Below, piece by piece: positions 18,139-24,510 of a stretch of 34,535 nt of DNA. Made by a program: the position numbers and the translations under genes. Location of the stretch: positions 1 to 34,535 of the forward strand of contig CANRDE010000011.1 in NCBI GenBank assembly GCA_947629325.1, in the 5' to 3' direction. Positions within the stretch are counted from its first letter, which is position 1, and each line of letters begins with the position of its first letter. This stretch comes from an uncultured Bacilli bacterium. GTDB lineage: Bacteria; Bacillota_I; Bacilli_A; RF39; UBA660. A model generated the notes under the pieces. That model saw only the letters and a list, made by a program, of their open reading frames with translations, was not told where the DNA came from and did not search any database.

Positions 18139-18172
18139 TTTGGTTTACATAATAACAATTTCTAAAAATATC

Positions 18173-18201
18173 TTGTAAAAATTATCATAGTGTGATATTT
18201 T
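18173..18201 (+). promoter_or_regulatory. Promoter of the SRP RNA gene
   Basis: TTGTAA and TATTTT are 17 bases apart. The -10 element ends 7 bases before the G at 18208 that begins the basal stem of the RNA. Confidence 0.65.
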
Positions 18202-18207
18202 TATAAC

Positions 18208-18284
18208 GCACAACAAATATATCGTAAACTGGTCAGAGTTGGAAGACAGCAGCCACGTCGATCACTATTTGTGTGTGCTTTTTT
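18208..18284 (+). ncRNA. ffs: Signal recognition particle RNA, small bacterial (4.5S-like) form
   Basis: The hallmark helix-8 sequence GGTCAG..GTTGGAAGAC..AGCAGCC is present at about 18231-18253, with a GGAA tetraloop closed by GTT/GAC and the asymmetric inner loop. The ends GCACAACAAATA and TATTTGTGTGTGC pair with a single bulge, and a T tract follows, so the basal stem also serves as terminator. The RNA is only about 71-77 nt, shorter than E. coli 4.5S RNA, and lacks the Alu domain of Bacillus scRNA. SRP RNA next to tadA-dnaX is the usual Firmicutes location. It works with Ffh in membrane targeting. Confidence 0.88.
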
Positions 18285-18302
18285 ATTGGAGATGAAATTA
18301 AA

Positions 18303-18722
18303 TTGGAAAAATATATGAATGAAGCTTTAAAGGAAGCATATAAAGCATACAAAAATAATGAAATACCCGTTGGTGCGGTTATTGTGCATGATAAAAAAAT
18401 TATTGCTCGTGCAAGAAATAACCGACAAAATAAGAATAATGTGCTAGGTCATGCGGAAGTTAATGCAATCTTAAAAGCGGAAAAAAAGCTAAAAGATTGG
18501 CGGCTTAATGAATGTGAAATGTATGTAACCTTAGAACCATGTGAGATGTGTAAAATAATAATAGAAGAATCGCGTCTAAAATCAGTTTATTATTTATTAG
18601 AAAAACCCTTAAAATCTTCTAAAACAAATTGTGTTGATTATATTAAAGCGAACATTCGTTCAGAAAGCGCAAGCGATTATAAAAAAATGGTTCAAGAATT
18701 TTTTCAAAATTTACGTAATTAA
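18303..18722 (+). CDS. tadA: tRNA-specific adenosine deaminase TadA-like protein
   Basis: Zinc-dependent deaminase that converts A34 to inosine in tRNA-Arg(ACG). The domain is visible as PVGAVIV, then GHAEVNAI (zinc histidine and catalytic glutamate), then TLEPCEMC (zinc cysteines). About 139 residues. The track start at 18273 lies inside the SRP RNA stem. The TTG at 18303 follows GGAG at good spacing and matches family starts, and the ATG at 18315 is an alternative. The segment after PCEMC is divergent (KIIIEESRLKSVYYLLEKP rather than the usual AI..SRI..V.YG..D.K.G), so another cytidine/deoxycytidylate deaminase family role cannot be excluded. The neighbours (SRP RNA, dnaX) support TadA. Confidence 0.85.
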   Translation: MEKYMNEALKEAYKAYKNNEIPVGAVIVHDKKIIARARNNRQNKNNVLGHAEVNAILKAEKKLKDWRLNECEMYVTLEPCEMCKIIIEESRLKSVYYLLEKPLKSSKTNCVDYIKANIRSESASDYKKMVQEFFQNLRN

Positions 18723-18725
18723 CAG

Positions 18726-18754
18726 TTAAAAACTATTTTATTCCATGATATAAT
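18726..18754 (+). promoter_or_regulatory. Probable dnaX promoter
   Basis: Extended -10 TGATATAAT (TATAAT at 18749-18754) with TTAAAA 17 bases upstream, directly after tadA and 25 bases before dnaX. Confidence 0.6.
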
Positions 18755-18779
18755 TGTTAATGAAAGGAACAATTTCAAC

Positions 18780-20342
18780 ATGAAATATAAAGTATTATAT
18801 AGAAAGTATCGTCCAGATAATTTTGAAAATATAATAGGTCAGGATTATATAATTACAACATTAAAAAATTCTATTATAAATAACAATATATCACATGCTT
18901 ATATATTTTCGGGGCCTCGTGGTACAGGAAAAACATCAACCGCTAAAGTTTTTGCTAAGGCCATTAATTGTTTAGAGCCAATCAACGGTTCTCCTTGCGG
19001 AAAATGTGAGTTTTGTAAAAATTTCCAAGAAAATCCAGATATAATAGAAATGGATGCAGCATCTAACAATGGAGTAGATGATATAAGAACCATTATAGAC
19101 AACGTAAAGCTTACTCCTACTAATGGCAAGTATAAAGTATATATTATAGATGAAGTTCATATGCTAACTACTAGTGCCTTTAATGCCTTGCTTTTAACTT
19201 TAGAAGAACCTCCAGCTCATACAATTTTTATTTTAGCCACGACCAATATTGAAAGTGTTCCTATTACAATATTATCTCGTTGTCAACGCTTTGATTTTCA
19301 AAAGATTAAAACCAACGAAATGGTTCAACGCTTGAAACTTATTAGCAAAGAAGAAAAAATTAATATAGATGATGAAGCATTATTAGAAATAGCATATTTA
19401 GCAGAAGGCGGTATGCGGGATGCATTAAGTCTTTTAGATCAATTATCAAAAAATAAAGTTCCAATTAATCTTGAGCTAATAGAAGAGCAAATTAAAACAA
19501 TATCCTTAAGAGGAGTGAATGAACTCATTGATAAAATTGAAGATAATGATATAAAAAACTGCTTATTATTATTAGAAGAATATCAAAATAGAGCAGTTGA
19601 TTATAAGAATCTTATTAAAAAAATGATTGATGTTTGTAGTCAAAGAGCAAAAAAAATAAAGGAAACTAATAATATTAGGAGATTAAGTTTTAATAACTAT
19701 AAAAGAATGATATTAAATTTGGCTGATTCAATTTCTAAGGTTAATATTAGTGTTGATCCTTTCATTATATTGGAAATGATATTATTAGATTTTTTTCAAA
19801 TTGCAGATGAAAAACAAAATTTTGACAATGATTTAATTAATGAAAATAGCCCAATACCAGAAAAAGATGATAACAAAATTGATAAGGAAAAATGTGATAA
19901 ATTAATTGCGATAAGGGTTAATAATTGTTTTGTAAATGCTCAAAAAAGTTATTTAGAAGAAGCAAAAAAAATTTTTAATGATTATAAATTAAGTGTTGAA
20001 TTATCGGGGAAAATTAAATCAATTATTTTAGATAGTAATTTAGTAGCAGCTTCTGATACAAATATAATTCTAACCTGCAATAATAATCATAATATTGAAA
20101 TTGCTAATCAAATGTTAAAAGATATTGAAGATTCTTTAAAAAAAGTAAGTGATAAAGAATATAAGTTAATTTTTATATCAACGGAAAGATGGTTAAAAGA
20201 AAAAGAAAACTATATAAAAAATATTAAAGAAAAAAAAGCTTATAAATACATGGAGGACGACAGTGAGAAAGCAATTCAAGAAAATCCAGAAGAAAAATTA
20301 TTAAATGATGTCTTTGATCCATCAAAGATTGAAATTATTTAA
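18780..20342 (+). CDS. dnaX: DNA polymerase III subunit gamma/tau
   Basis: Clamp-loader ATPase of the replisome. 520 residues. The family start YRKYRPDNFENIIGQ is followed by Walker A SGPRGTGKTSTAK (about 44-56), a four-cysteine zinc module (C-L-E-P..CGKCEFC), Walker B YIIDEVHML, sensor sequence TLEEPPAHTIFILATTN and the arginine-finger segment ILSRCQRFDF. After about residue 365 the protein becomes a lysine- and acid-rich linker with a tau-like C-terminal domain. I see no strong programmed-frameshift signal. The ATG follows GAAAGGAAC. The stop codon leads into the AAGGAGG of ybaB. Confidence 0.96.
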   Translation: MKYKVLYRKYRPDNFENIIGQDYIITTLKNSIINNNISHAYIFSGPRGTGKTSTAKVFAKAINCLEPINGSPCGKCEFCKNFQENPDIIEMDAASNNGVDDIRTIIDNVKLTPTNGKYKVYIIDEVHMLTTSAFNALLLTLEEPPAHTIFILATTNIESVPITILSRCQRFDFQKIKTNEMVQRLKLISKEEKINIDDEALLEIAYLAEGGMRDALSLLDQLSKNKVPINLELIEEQIKTISLRGVNELIDKIEDNDIKNCLLLLEEYQNRAVDYKNLIKKMIDVCSQRAKKIKETNNIRRLSFNNYKRMILNLADSISKVNISVDPFIILEMILLDFFQIADEKQNFDNDLINENSPIPEKDDNKIDKEKCDKLIAIRVNNCFVNAQKSYLEEAKKIFNDYKLSVELSGKIKSIILDSNLVAASDTNIILTCNNNHNIEIANQMLKDIEDSLKKVSDKEYKLIFISTERWLKEKENYIKNIKEKKAYKYMEDDSEKAIQENPEEKLLNDVFDPSKIEII

Positions 20343-20356
20343 GGAGGTGATTGAAA

Positions 20357-20656
20357 ATGAATATGCAAAATTTAATGGCCCAAGCGCAAAAAATGCAAAG
20401 AGATATAACTAATAAAAAAGAAGAATTAGAAAAAATGGAATTTGTAGGTAAATCAGAATGGGTAGAAATGACATTTACTGGAGGAAGAGTTATAAAGGAT
20501 GTCAAAATAATAAAAAGCGGCAATATTGAAGAAGACGACAAAGATATCTTAGCCGACATGATTCAAATTGCAACAAAAGACGCTTTTATTCAAATAAATA
20601 AAGCAATGGAAGACAAGCTTGGTCAATATGCTGGTGCTTTAGATGGGTTAATGTAA
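20357..20656 (+). CDS. ybaB: YbaB/EbfC-family nucleoid-associated protein
   Basis: Small DNA-binding dimer found between dnaX and recR in most bacteria. About 99 residues from the ATG at 20357. The track TTG at 20351 touches the ribosome binding site AAGGAGGTGA and is too close. The N-terminal helix is MQNLMAQAQKMQRDI. The beta segment has EMTFTGGRVIKDVKI, followed by the acidic helix DKDILADMIQIATKDAF. These match the family pattern, although the glycine-rich V-x-G-x-G stretch is shortened. It is followed one base later by recR. Confidence 0.93.
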   Translation: MNMQNLMAQAQKMQRDITNKKEELEKMEFVGKSEWVEMTFTGGRVIKDVKIIKSGNIEEDDKDILADMIQIATKDAFIQINKAMEDKLGQYAGALDGLM

Positions 20657-20657
20657 T

Positions 20658-21260
20658 ATGATATATCCTGATACGTTACAAAAATTAATTAATTTTTATA
20701 AAAAACTGCCGGGAATTGGCGATAAATCAGCCGAAAGAATGGCACTGGCTACTATAGAAATTTCTAAAACTGATATTGACGATTTTGCTAATGCCTTACA
20801 AACAGCAAAAGAAAAATTAAATAAGTGCAAAATATGTGGCCATTTAACTGAAAATGATATTTGTAATATTTGTTCAAATGAAAATCGAAACAAAAATTTG
20901 ATATGTGTAATAGAAGATTACAAAAGCGTCTTCTCATTCGAAAAAGTTGGTAATTTTAATGGTGTATATCATGTTTTAAATGGGTTAATATCGCCGATGG
21001 AAAGTATAGGCCCCGAAGATATAAATATTTCTTCTTTAGTAAAAAGAGTAGAAAGTCTTGAAAATCCAGAGTTGATATTAGCATTAAAGTCGTCAATTGA
21101 AGGAGAAACTACAACTTTGTATATTAAAAAAATTTTTGAAAATAAAAAAGTAACTATATCTAGATTATCCTATGGAATTCCTATGGGAGCTGAAATTGAC
21201 TATTTGGATATAATTACTTTAGATAAAGCCTTAGAAGATCGTAAAAAGATTTCCGAATAA
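20658..21260 (+). CDS. recR: Recombination protein RecR
   Basis: RecR acts with RecF and RecO in loading RecA at gaps. 200 residues, the standard length. The helix-hairpin-helix segment KKLPGIGDKSAERMA is at about 14-28. The four-cysteine zinc motif C-K-I-C-G-H..C-N-I-C is at about 57-72. The Toprim domain begins ICVIEDYKSVFSFEK and contains LILALKSSIEGETTTLYI. The C-terminal end SRLSYGIPMGAEIDYLD is typical. It is tightly coupled to ybaB. Confidence 0.97.
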   Translation: MIYPDTLQKLINFYKKLPGIGDKSAERMALATIEISKTDIDDFANALQTAKEKLNKCKICGHLTENDICNICSNENRNKNLICVIEDYKSVFSFEKVGNFNGVYHVLNGLISPMESIGPEDINISSLVKRVESLENPELILALKSSIEGETTTLYIKKIFENKKVTISRLSYGIPMGAEIDYLDIITLDKALEDRKKISE

Positions 21261-21298
21261 AACAAAGAATTATTAATATAATTTATTGGGTGATAATA

Positions 21299-21487
21299 AT
21301 GAAAAGTAAATTAGGGCTACTTCTAAGAAAGCTAATTTTTGCTTTTGGTATAATTTATGGCATTAATGTTATGTTAAAAAATGCTGGAGTTTATTTACCT
21401 ATTAATGTAATAACATTAAGCTTAACTGCTTTCTTGGGAGTACCTGGTTTATTATCACTTTTTGCGCTCTTCTTTATAATAAAATAG
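21299..21487 (+). CDS. bofA: BofA-family protein (inhibitor of pro-sigma-K processing)
   Basis: A 62-residue membrane protein with two hydrophobic segments. BofA holds the SpoIVFB protease complex inactive in the forespore-engulfing membrane during sporulation of Bacillus. The pattern GINVMLKNAGVYLPINVITL then FLGVPGLLSLFALFF is characteristic, with the conserved asparagine and the final L-G-x-P-G-x-x-x-L. The track GTG at 21290 overlaps the likely ribosome binding site GGGTGAT, so the ATG at 21299 is preferred. The position after recR matches Bacillus (recR-yaaL-bofA). It implies sporulation capacity or its remnant. Confidence 0.88.
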   Translation: MKSKLGLLLRKLIFAFGIIYGINVMLKNAGVYLPINVITLSLTAFLGVPGLLSLFALFFIIK

Positions 21488-21511
21488 GAGGTTATTATAA
21501 GAAGTACGGAT

Positions 21512-22363
21512 TTGAAACAATTAATTGAATTTTATAATGAAGGAAAATTAGCACACGCTTATTTAATTTCTACAAATAATATTCAAAAAAGTATGAAAGT
21601 TCTTATAAATGTTATAAAGAACATTTTTTGCATTCAAGAATTTGAAGAAAACTGTAGTAAATGTTCTTTATGTCATTTAATAGATTTAAATAATTTGCCT
21701 AGTTTAAAAATTATCGACTCGGACGGATCACTAATTAAAAAGGACCAAATTTTAGAATTACGGAGTTTATTTTCAAAGGCGTCTTTATATACGAAAGAAT
21801 CAATTTATATAATTAAAAATGCGGAAAAGATGAATAAAGAGTCAGCAAATACCATGCTGAAGTTTTTAGAAGAACCAGAAGGAAATATAATTGGTTTTTT
21901 TATTACTACTCATGAAGATAGTGTTTTGCCCACTATAAAAAGCCGGTGTCAACAAATTGAGTTATTATTTGAAAATAATTTATATGAAAAATATCAACTA
22001 CAACCCGATGAATATGAAAAAAGTTTAACATTATTGACTAATTATTTAAGCAAGATAGAAATTGAGCGCAAAAAGCTAATTTTATATAATAGAGAGTATT
22101 TTAATGCAGTTGAAAAAGAAGAAATAAAAAGTTTATTTCAAATAATGTTAGATATTTACCAGGCGAAATTAAATAATAAAATAGGAATTGAAGAAAGCAA
22201 TTTTGATTTTAACTTTCTCGATAATTTATCATTTACTAATATTAACAAAAAAATAAACTTGATTATAAAATGTCTAAATGATTTAAATTATAATGTTAAC
22301 ATCGATTTATTATTGGATAAATTCGTTATAGAAATGGAAAACATAAACAATGCAGTTGTATAG
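21512..22363 (+). CDS. holB: DNA polymerase III delta' subunit-like protein
   Basis: Clamp-loader subunit related to DnaX. 283 residues. It keeps the pattern LAHAYLIS at the start, a four-cysteine zinc module (C-S-K-C-S-L-C with C in IFC), KKDQILELRSLFSKASLY, YIIKNAEKMNKESANTMLKFLEEPEGNIIGFFIT, and ILPTIKSRCQQIE-like VLPTIKSRCQQIE. The P-loop is gone: HAYLISTNNIQKSMK has no G-x-x-G-x-G-K, as expected for a subunit that does not hydrolyse ATP. The start is uncertain: the TTG at 21512 lies 20 bases after an AGGAGG, and an in-frame ATA at 21497 sits at better spacing. tmk and yaaQ, present upstream in Bacillus, are absent. Confidence 0.88.
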   Translation: MKQLIEFYNEGKLAHAYLISTNNIQKSMKVLINVIKNIFCIQEFEENCSKCSLCHLIDLNNLPSLKIIDSDGSLIKKDQILELRSLFSKASLYTKESIYIIKNAEKMNKESANTMLKFLEEPEGNIIGFFITTHEDSVLPTIKSRCQQIELLFENNLYEKYQLQPDEYEKSLTLLTNYLSKIEIERKKLILYNREYFNAVEKEEIKSLFQIMLDIYQAKLNNKIGIEESNFDFNFLDNLSFTNINKKINLIIKCLNDLNYNVNIDLLLDKFVIEMENINNAVV

Positions 22364-22425
22364 ACAAAATATTAGAAACTACTATTTTACTGGGAAAAAG
22401 GCAATTGTATAGGGAGTAAAACTTA

Positions 22426-22491
22426 ATGAAAAAATTAGAAGGCAAGAAATTTACTATAGAAATGAGGAAAACAGGCAATGAAATTGTATAG
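22426..22491 (+). CDS. Possible 21-residue leader peptide overlapping the ricT start
   Basis: ATG at 22426 with AGGGAG 9 bases upstream encodes MKKLEGKKFTIEMRKTGNEIV and stops at TAG 22489-22491, 14 bases inside ricT in another frame. The arrangement could couple translation to ricT. It may equally be decayed sequence, since the surrounding bases contain partial copies of the ricT start. Confidence 0.25.
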   Translation: MKKLEGKKFTIEMRKTGNEIV

Positions 22492-23263
22492 TGTTATATT
22501 TAAAAGCAATGGAAAAAGCTATTTTTTTACAGGAGAAGATAAATTTAATATTAACGATTACGTAATTGTAGAAACGGAAAAAGGCTTGCAATATGGTCAG
22601 ATTAACAAGATTATTTCCGAAAATAACATAGAAATAGAAGGAAATTTAAATGAATATAAGCCTATTATTAGACTTGCTTCCGAAGAAGATCAAAATGAAT
22701 TTTTAAATTTATTAAAAGAAAATCAAAAAGCTTTAAAAAAATGTAAAGAGTTAGTTAAACAATTAAATTTGAATATGAATGTATTAAATGCAGATTTTAA
22801 TTTTGATAAGACCCAATTACTATTTAGTTTTGTGTCAGAAGAAAGAGTAGATTTTAGAGAATTAGCTAAGAAGTTAGCCGCTATTTATCATACTCGTATA
22901 GAGCTTCGTCAAATTGGCGCCCGGGATAAAGCCAAGGAAGTCGGCGGTATTGGAGTTTGTGGGGAAAAAATATGCTGCGGTAGATTTTTAAATCATATTG
23001 ATGCTATTTCAATGAATATGGCTAAAAATCAAAATTTAGCTTTAAATCCATCTAAAATAAATGGCCTTTGTGGTCGCTTATTGTGTTGTCTACAATATGA
23101 AGATGAAAATTATATAGAGTGTGGAAAAGGGCTTCCGGCTATTGGGGAAACTATTAAAACAGCAAGTGGAGAAGGGAAAGTTATTAATGTGGATATTTTA
23201 AATCGAAAATGTAAGGTTCTTATTGGTAGTAATAAAGAAGAAATTAAATTTGATCTAAAATGA
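22478..23263 (+). CDS. ricT: RicT/YaaT-type PSP1-domain protein
   Basis: RicT (YaaT) is part of the RicAFT (Y-complex), which carries iron-sulfur clusters and promotes RNase Y-dependent mRNA maturation; in Bacillus it affects sporulation, competence and biofilm. 261 residues. The PSP1 domain spans about residues 60-145 and is followed by the conserved cysteine-rich stretch GIGVCGEKICCGRFLNH and GLCGRLLCCLQYE (about 165-210). The N-terminal half is a small beta domain with DYVIVETEKGLQYGQI. It starts with ATG and its stop codon overlaps the trmN6 start (ATGA). In Bacillus it also follows holB. The usual follower yabA is missing. Confidence 0.92.
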   Translation: MKLYSVIFKSNGKSYFFTGEDKFNINDYVIVETEKGLQYGQINKIISENNIEIEGNLNEYKPIIRLASEEDQNEFLNLLKENQKALKKCKELVKQLNLNMNVLNADFNFDKTQLLFSFVSEERVDFRELAKKLAAIYHTRIELRQIGARDKAKEVGGIGVCGEKICCGRFLNHIDAISMNMAKNQNLALNPSKINGLCGRLLCCLQYEDENYIECGKGLPAIGETIKTASGEGKVINVDILNRKCKVLIGSNKEEIKFDLK

Positions 23264-23973
23264 AAAAAGTATTAAACGACTTATTTGATTATGGTTTAAA
23301 AATATATCAATATGAAGATGCCTTTAAATTTTCATTAGATTCAATTTTATTGGCTGAATTTGTTAAAATAGCCAAAAAGACCCAAGAAATATTAGATTTG
23401 TGTACAGGAAACGCTTCGATTCCCTTAATTTTATCCACAAAGACTAAAGCTCATATTGATGCTTTTGAAATACAATTCCAAATATATAATTTAGCTAGGG
23501 AAAATATAATCTATAATAATTTAGATAAACAAATTACTATTTATAATGACGATATAAAAAACGTTAATAAATATTTACCAAACAAAAAGTATGATATAAT
23601 AACATGCAATCCCCCATTTTTTAAAGTTGATAATAAGACATTTATCAACAATCTTTATGAATTAGCTATTGCGAGACACGAAGTAATGATAACTCTAGAT
23701 GAAATATTTAAAATTGCGAGTAGCCACTTAAACACAAAAGGGGAATTTTACTTAGTACATCGGGTTAATCGTTTAGATGAAATAATAAATTTAGGAATTA
23801 AGTACAACTTGCCGGTTAAAAACATAATTCTTATTAAAACTAGGGATAATAATTTGCCAACAATAATTTTGCTTCGTTGCATTAAAGATAGTAAAATGGG
23901 AATAAAAATAAATGATATAGTGTCTGTAGAAAATAGAACAACATATAAAGAAATATTTAAGGAGGCCTTATGA
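23260..23973 (+). CDS. trmN6: tRNA1(Val) adenine-37-N6-methyltransferase-like protein (YabB/YfiC family)
   Basis: SAM-dependent methyltransferase. 237 residues. It shows FKFSLDSILLAEF at about 22-34, the SAM-binding segment LDLCTGNASIPLIL at about 45-58, the acidic end of strand 2 in AFEIQ, and the N6-adenine catalytic motif CNPPFF near residue 120. It then has RHEVMITLDEI, typical of the YabB group, and LVHRVNRLDEI. The assignment to tRNA1(Val) A37 comes from the E. coli relative; the target in Bacilli is less certain. It overlaps ricT and pth by four bases each, so the three are co-translated. Confidence 0.9.
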   Translation: MKKVLNDLFDYGLKIYQYEDAFKFSLDSILLAEFVKIAKKTQEILDLCTGNASIPLILSTKTKAHIDAFEIQFQIYNLARENIIYNNLDKQITIYNDDIKNVNKYLPNKKYDIITCNPPFFKVDNKTFINNLYELAIARHEVMITLDEIFKIASSHLNTKGEFYLVHRVNRLDEIINLGIKYNLPVKNIILIKTRDNNLPTIILLRCIKDSKMGIKINDIVSVENRTTYKEIFKEAL

Positions 23974-24488
23974 AATTAATAATTGGATTAGGAAACCCTG
24001 GAGATGAATATAAAAATACCCGTCATAATATTGGTTTTACTATTATTGATTCTTTTTTAGGAAATATAGAATGGAAAAAGAAATGGGATAGTTTATATTA
24101 TATGGAATTTTATAATGGAGAACAAATCATTTTTATAAAACCTTTAACATATATGAATTTATCTGGCGTAGCAATTAGTAAGTTTGTTAAATATTATAAT
24201 ATTACTCCGCAAAATATTTTGGTTATTCAAGATGATATTGATATGAATCTTGGAACATATAAAGTGAAAAAAAATAGTTCCTCGGGTGGACATAATGGGA
24301 TTAAATCTATAATAAATGAATTAAATACTGATGAATTTTTAAGGTTAAAAATTGGAATGGGTAGAAGTAAAGTGACGCCTGTTGATAAATATGTTTTAGG
24401 TAATATACCAGAGGAAGAATTGAAAATAATAATGAGCAATAAAGATGAGTATATACAAATAATAAAAGATTTTATAAATAACAAATAA
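23970..24488 (+). CDS. pth: Peptidyl-tRNA hydrolase
   Basis: Releases peptides from prematurely dropped peptidyl-tRNA. 172 residues, somewhat shorter than the common 185-195. Motifs: GLGNPGDEYKNTRHNIGF (catalytic histidine at about residue 20, with Asn 10), PLTYMNLSG (Asn of the active site), IQDDIDMNLG (Asp about 93), and KNSSSGGHNGIKSII. Ribosome binding site AAGGAGG lies in the end of trmN6. In Bacillus pth-mfd-spoVT lies next to glmU-prs-ctc; here the trio follows trmN6 instead. Confidence 0.96.
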   Translation: MKLIIGLGNPGDEYKNTRHNIGFTIIDSFLGNIEWKKKWDSLYYMEFYNGEQIIFIKPLTYMNLSGVAISKFVKYYNITPQNILVIQDDIDMNLGTYKVKKNSSSGGHNGIKSIINELNTDEFLRLKIGMGRSKVTPVDKYVLGNIPEEELKIIMSNKDEYIQIIKDFINNK

Positions 24489-24510
24489 AAAGAAAACTTG
24501 GAGAATAAAA

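Larger units (their letters stand above)
17167..18172. repeat. Composite array of Noc-binding and parS palindromes in a 1-kb gene-free stretch
   Basis: No credible gene is seen here. The stretch holds four units spaced 313, 318 and 239 bases apart. Each unit begins with a 16-bp palindrome of the Noc-site type and continues with a shared GTTTACATAATA. In the first three a 16-bp parS-type palindrome follows, centred 35-36 bases from the first. Extra similarity surrounds the units: TTTAACATAGT plus ACAAT follows units 1 and 2, and TTTAGCCAACTTTATTTAT-like sequence precedes units 2 and 3. In Bacillus subtilis this place holds rRNA genes. The array probably nucleates ParB/Noc loading near the origin. 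Confidence 0.85.

Noticed and set aside
17167-18172. CRISPR array
   Set aside because: Four repeats are present, but they are 16-bp palindromes with spacers of hundreds of bases and conserved flanks; there are no uniform short spacers and no cas genes.
18780-20342. Programmed frameshift in dnaX
   Set aside because: Several A-runs exist, but none combines a convincing slippery heptamer with a downstream stem and early stop that I could identify.
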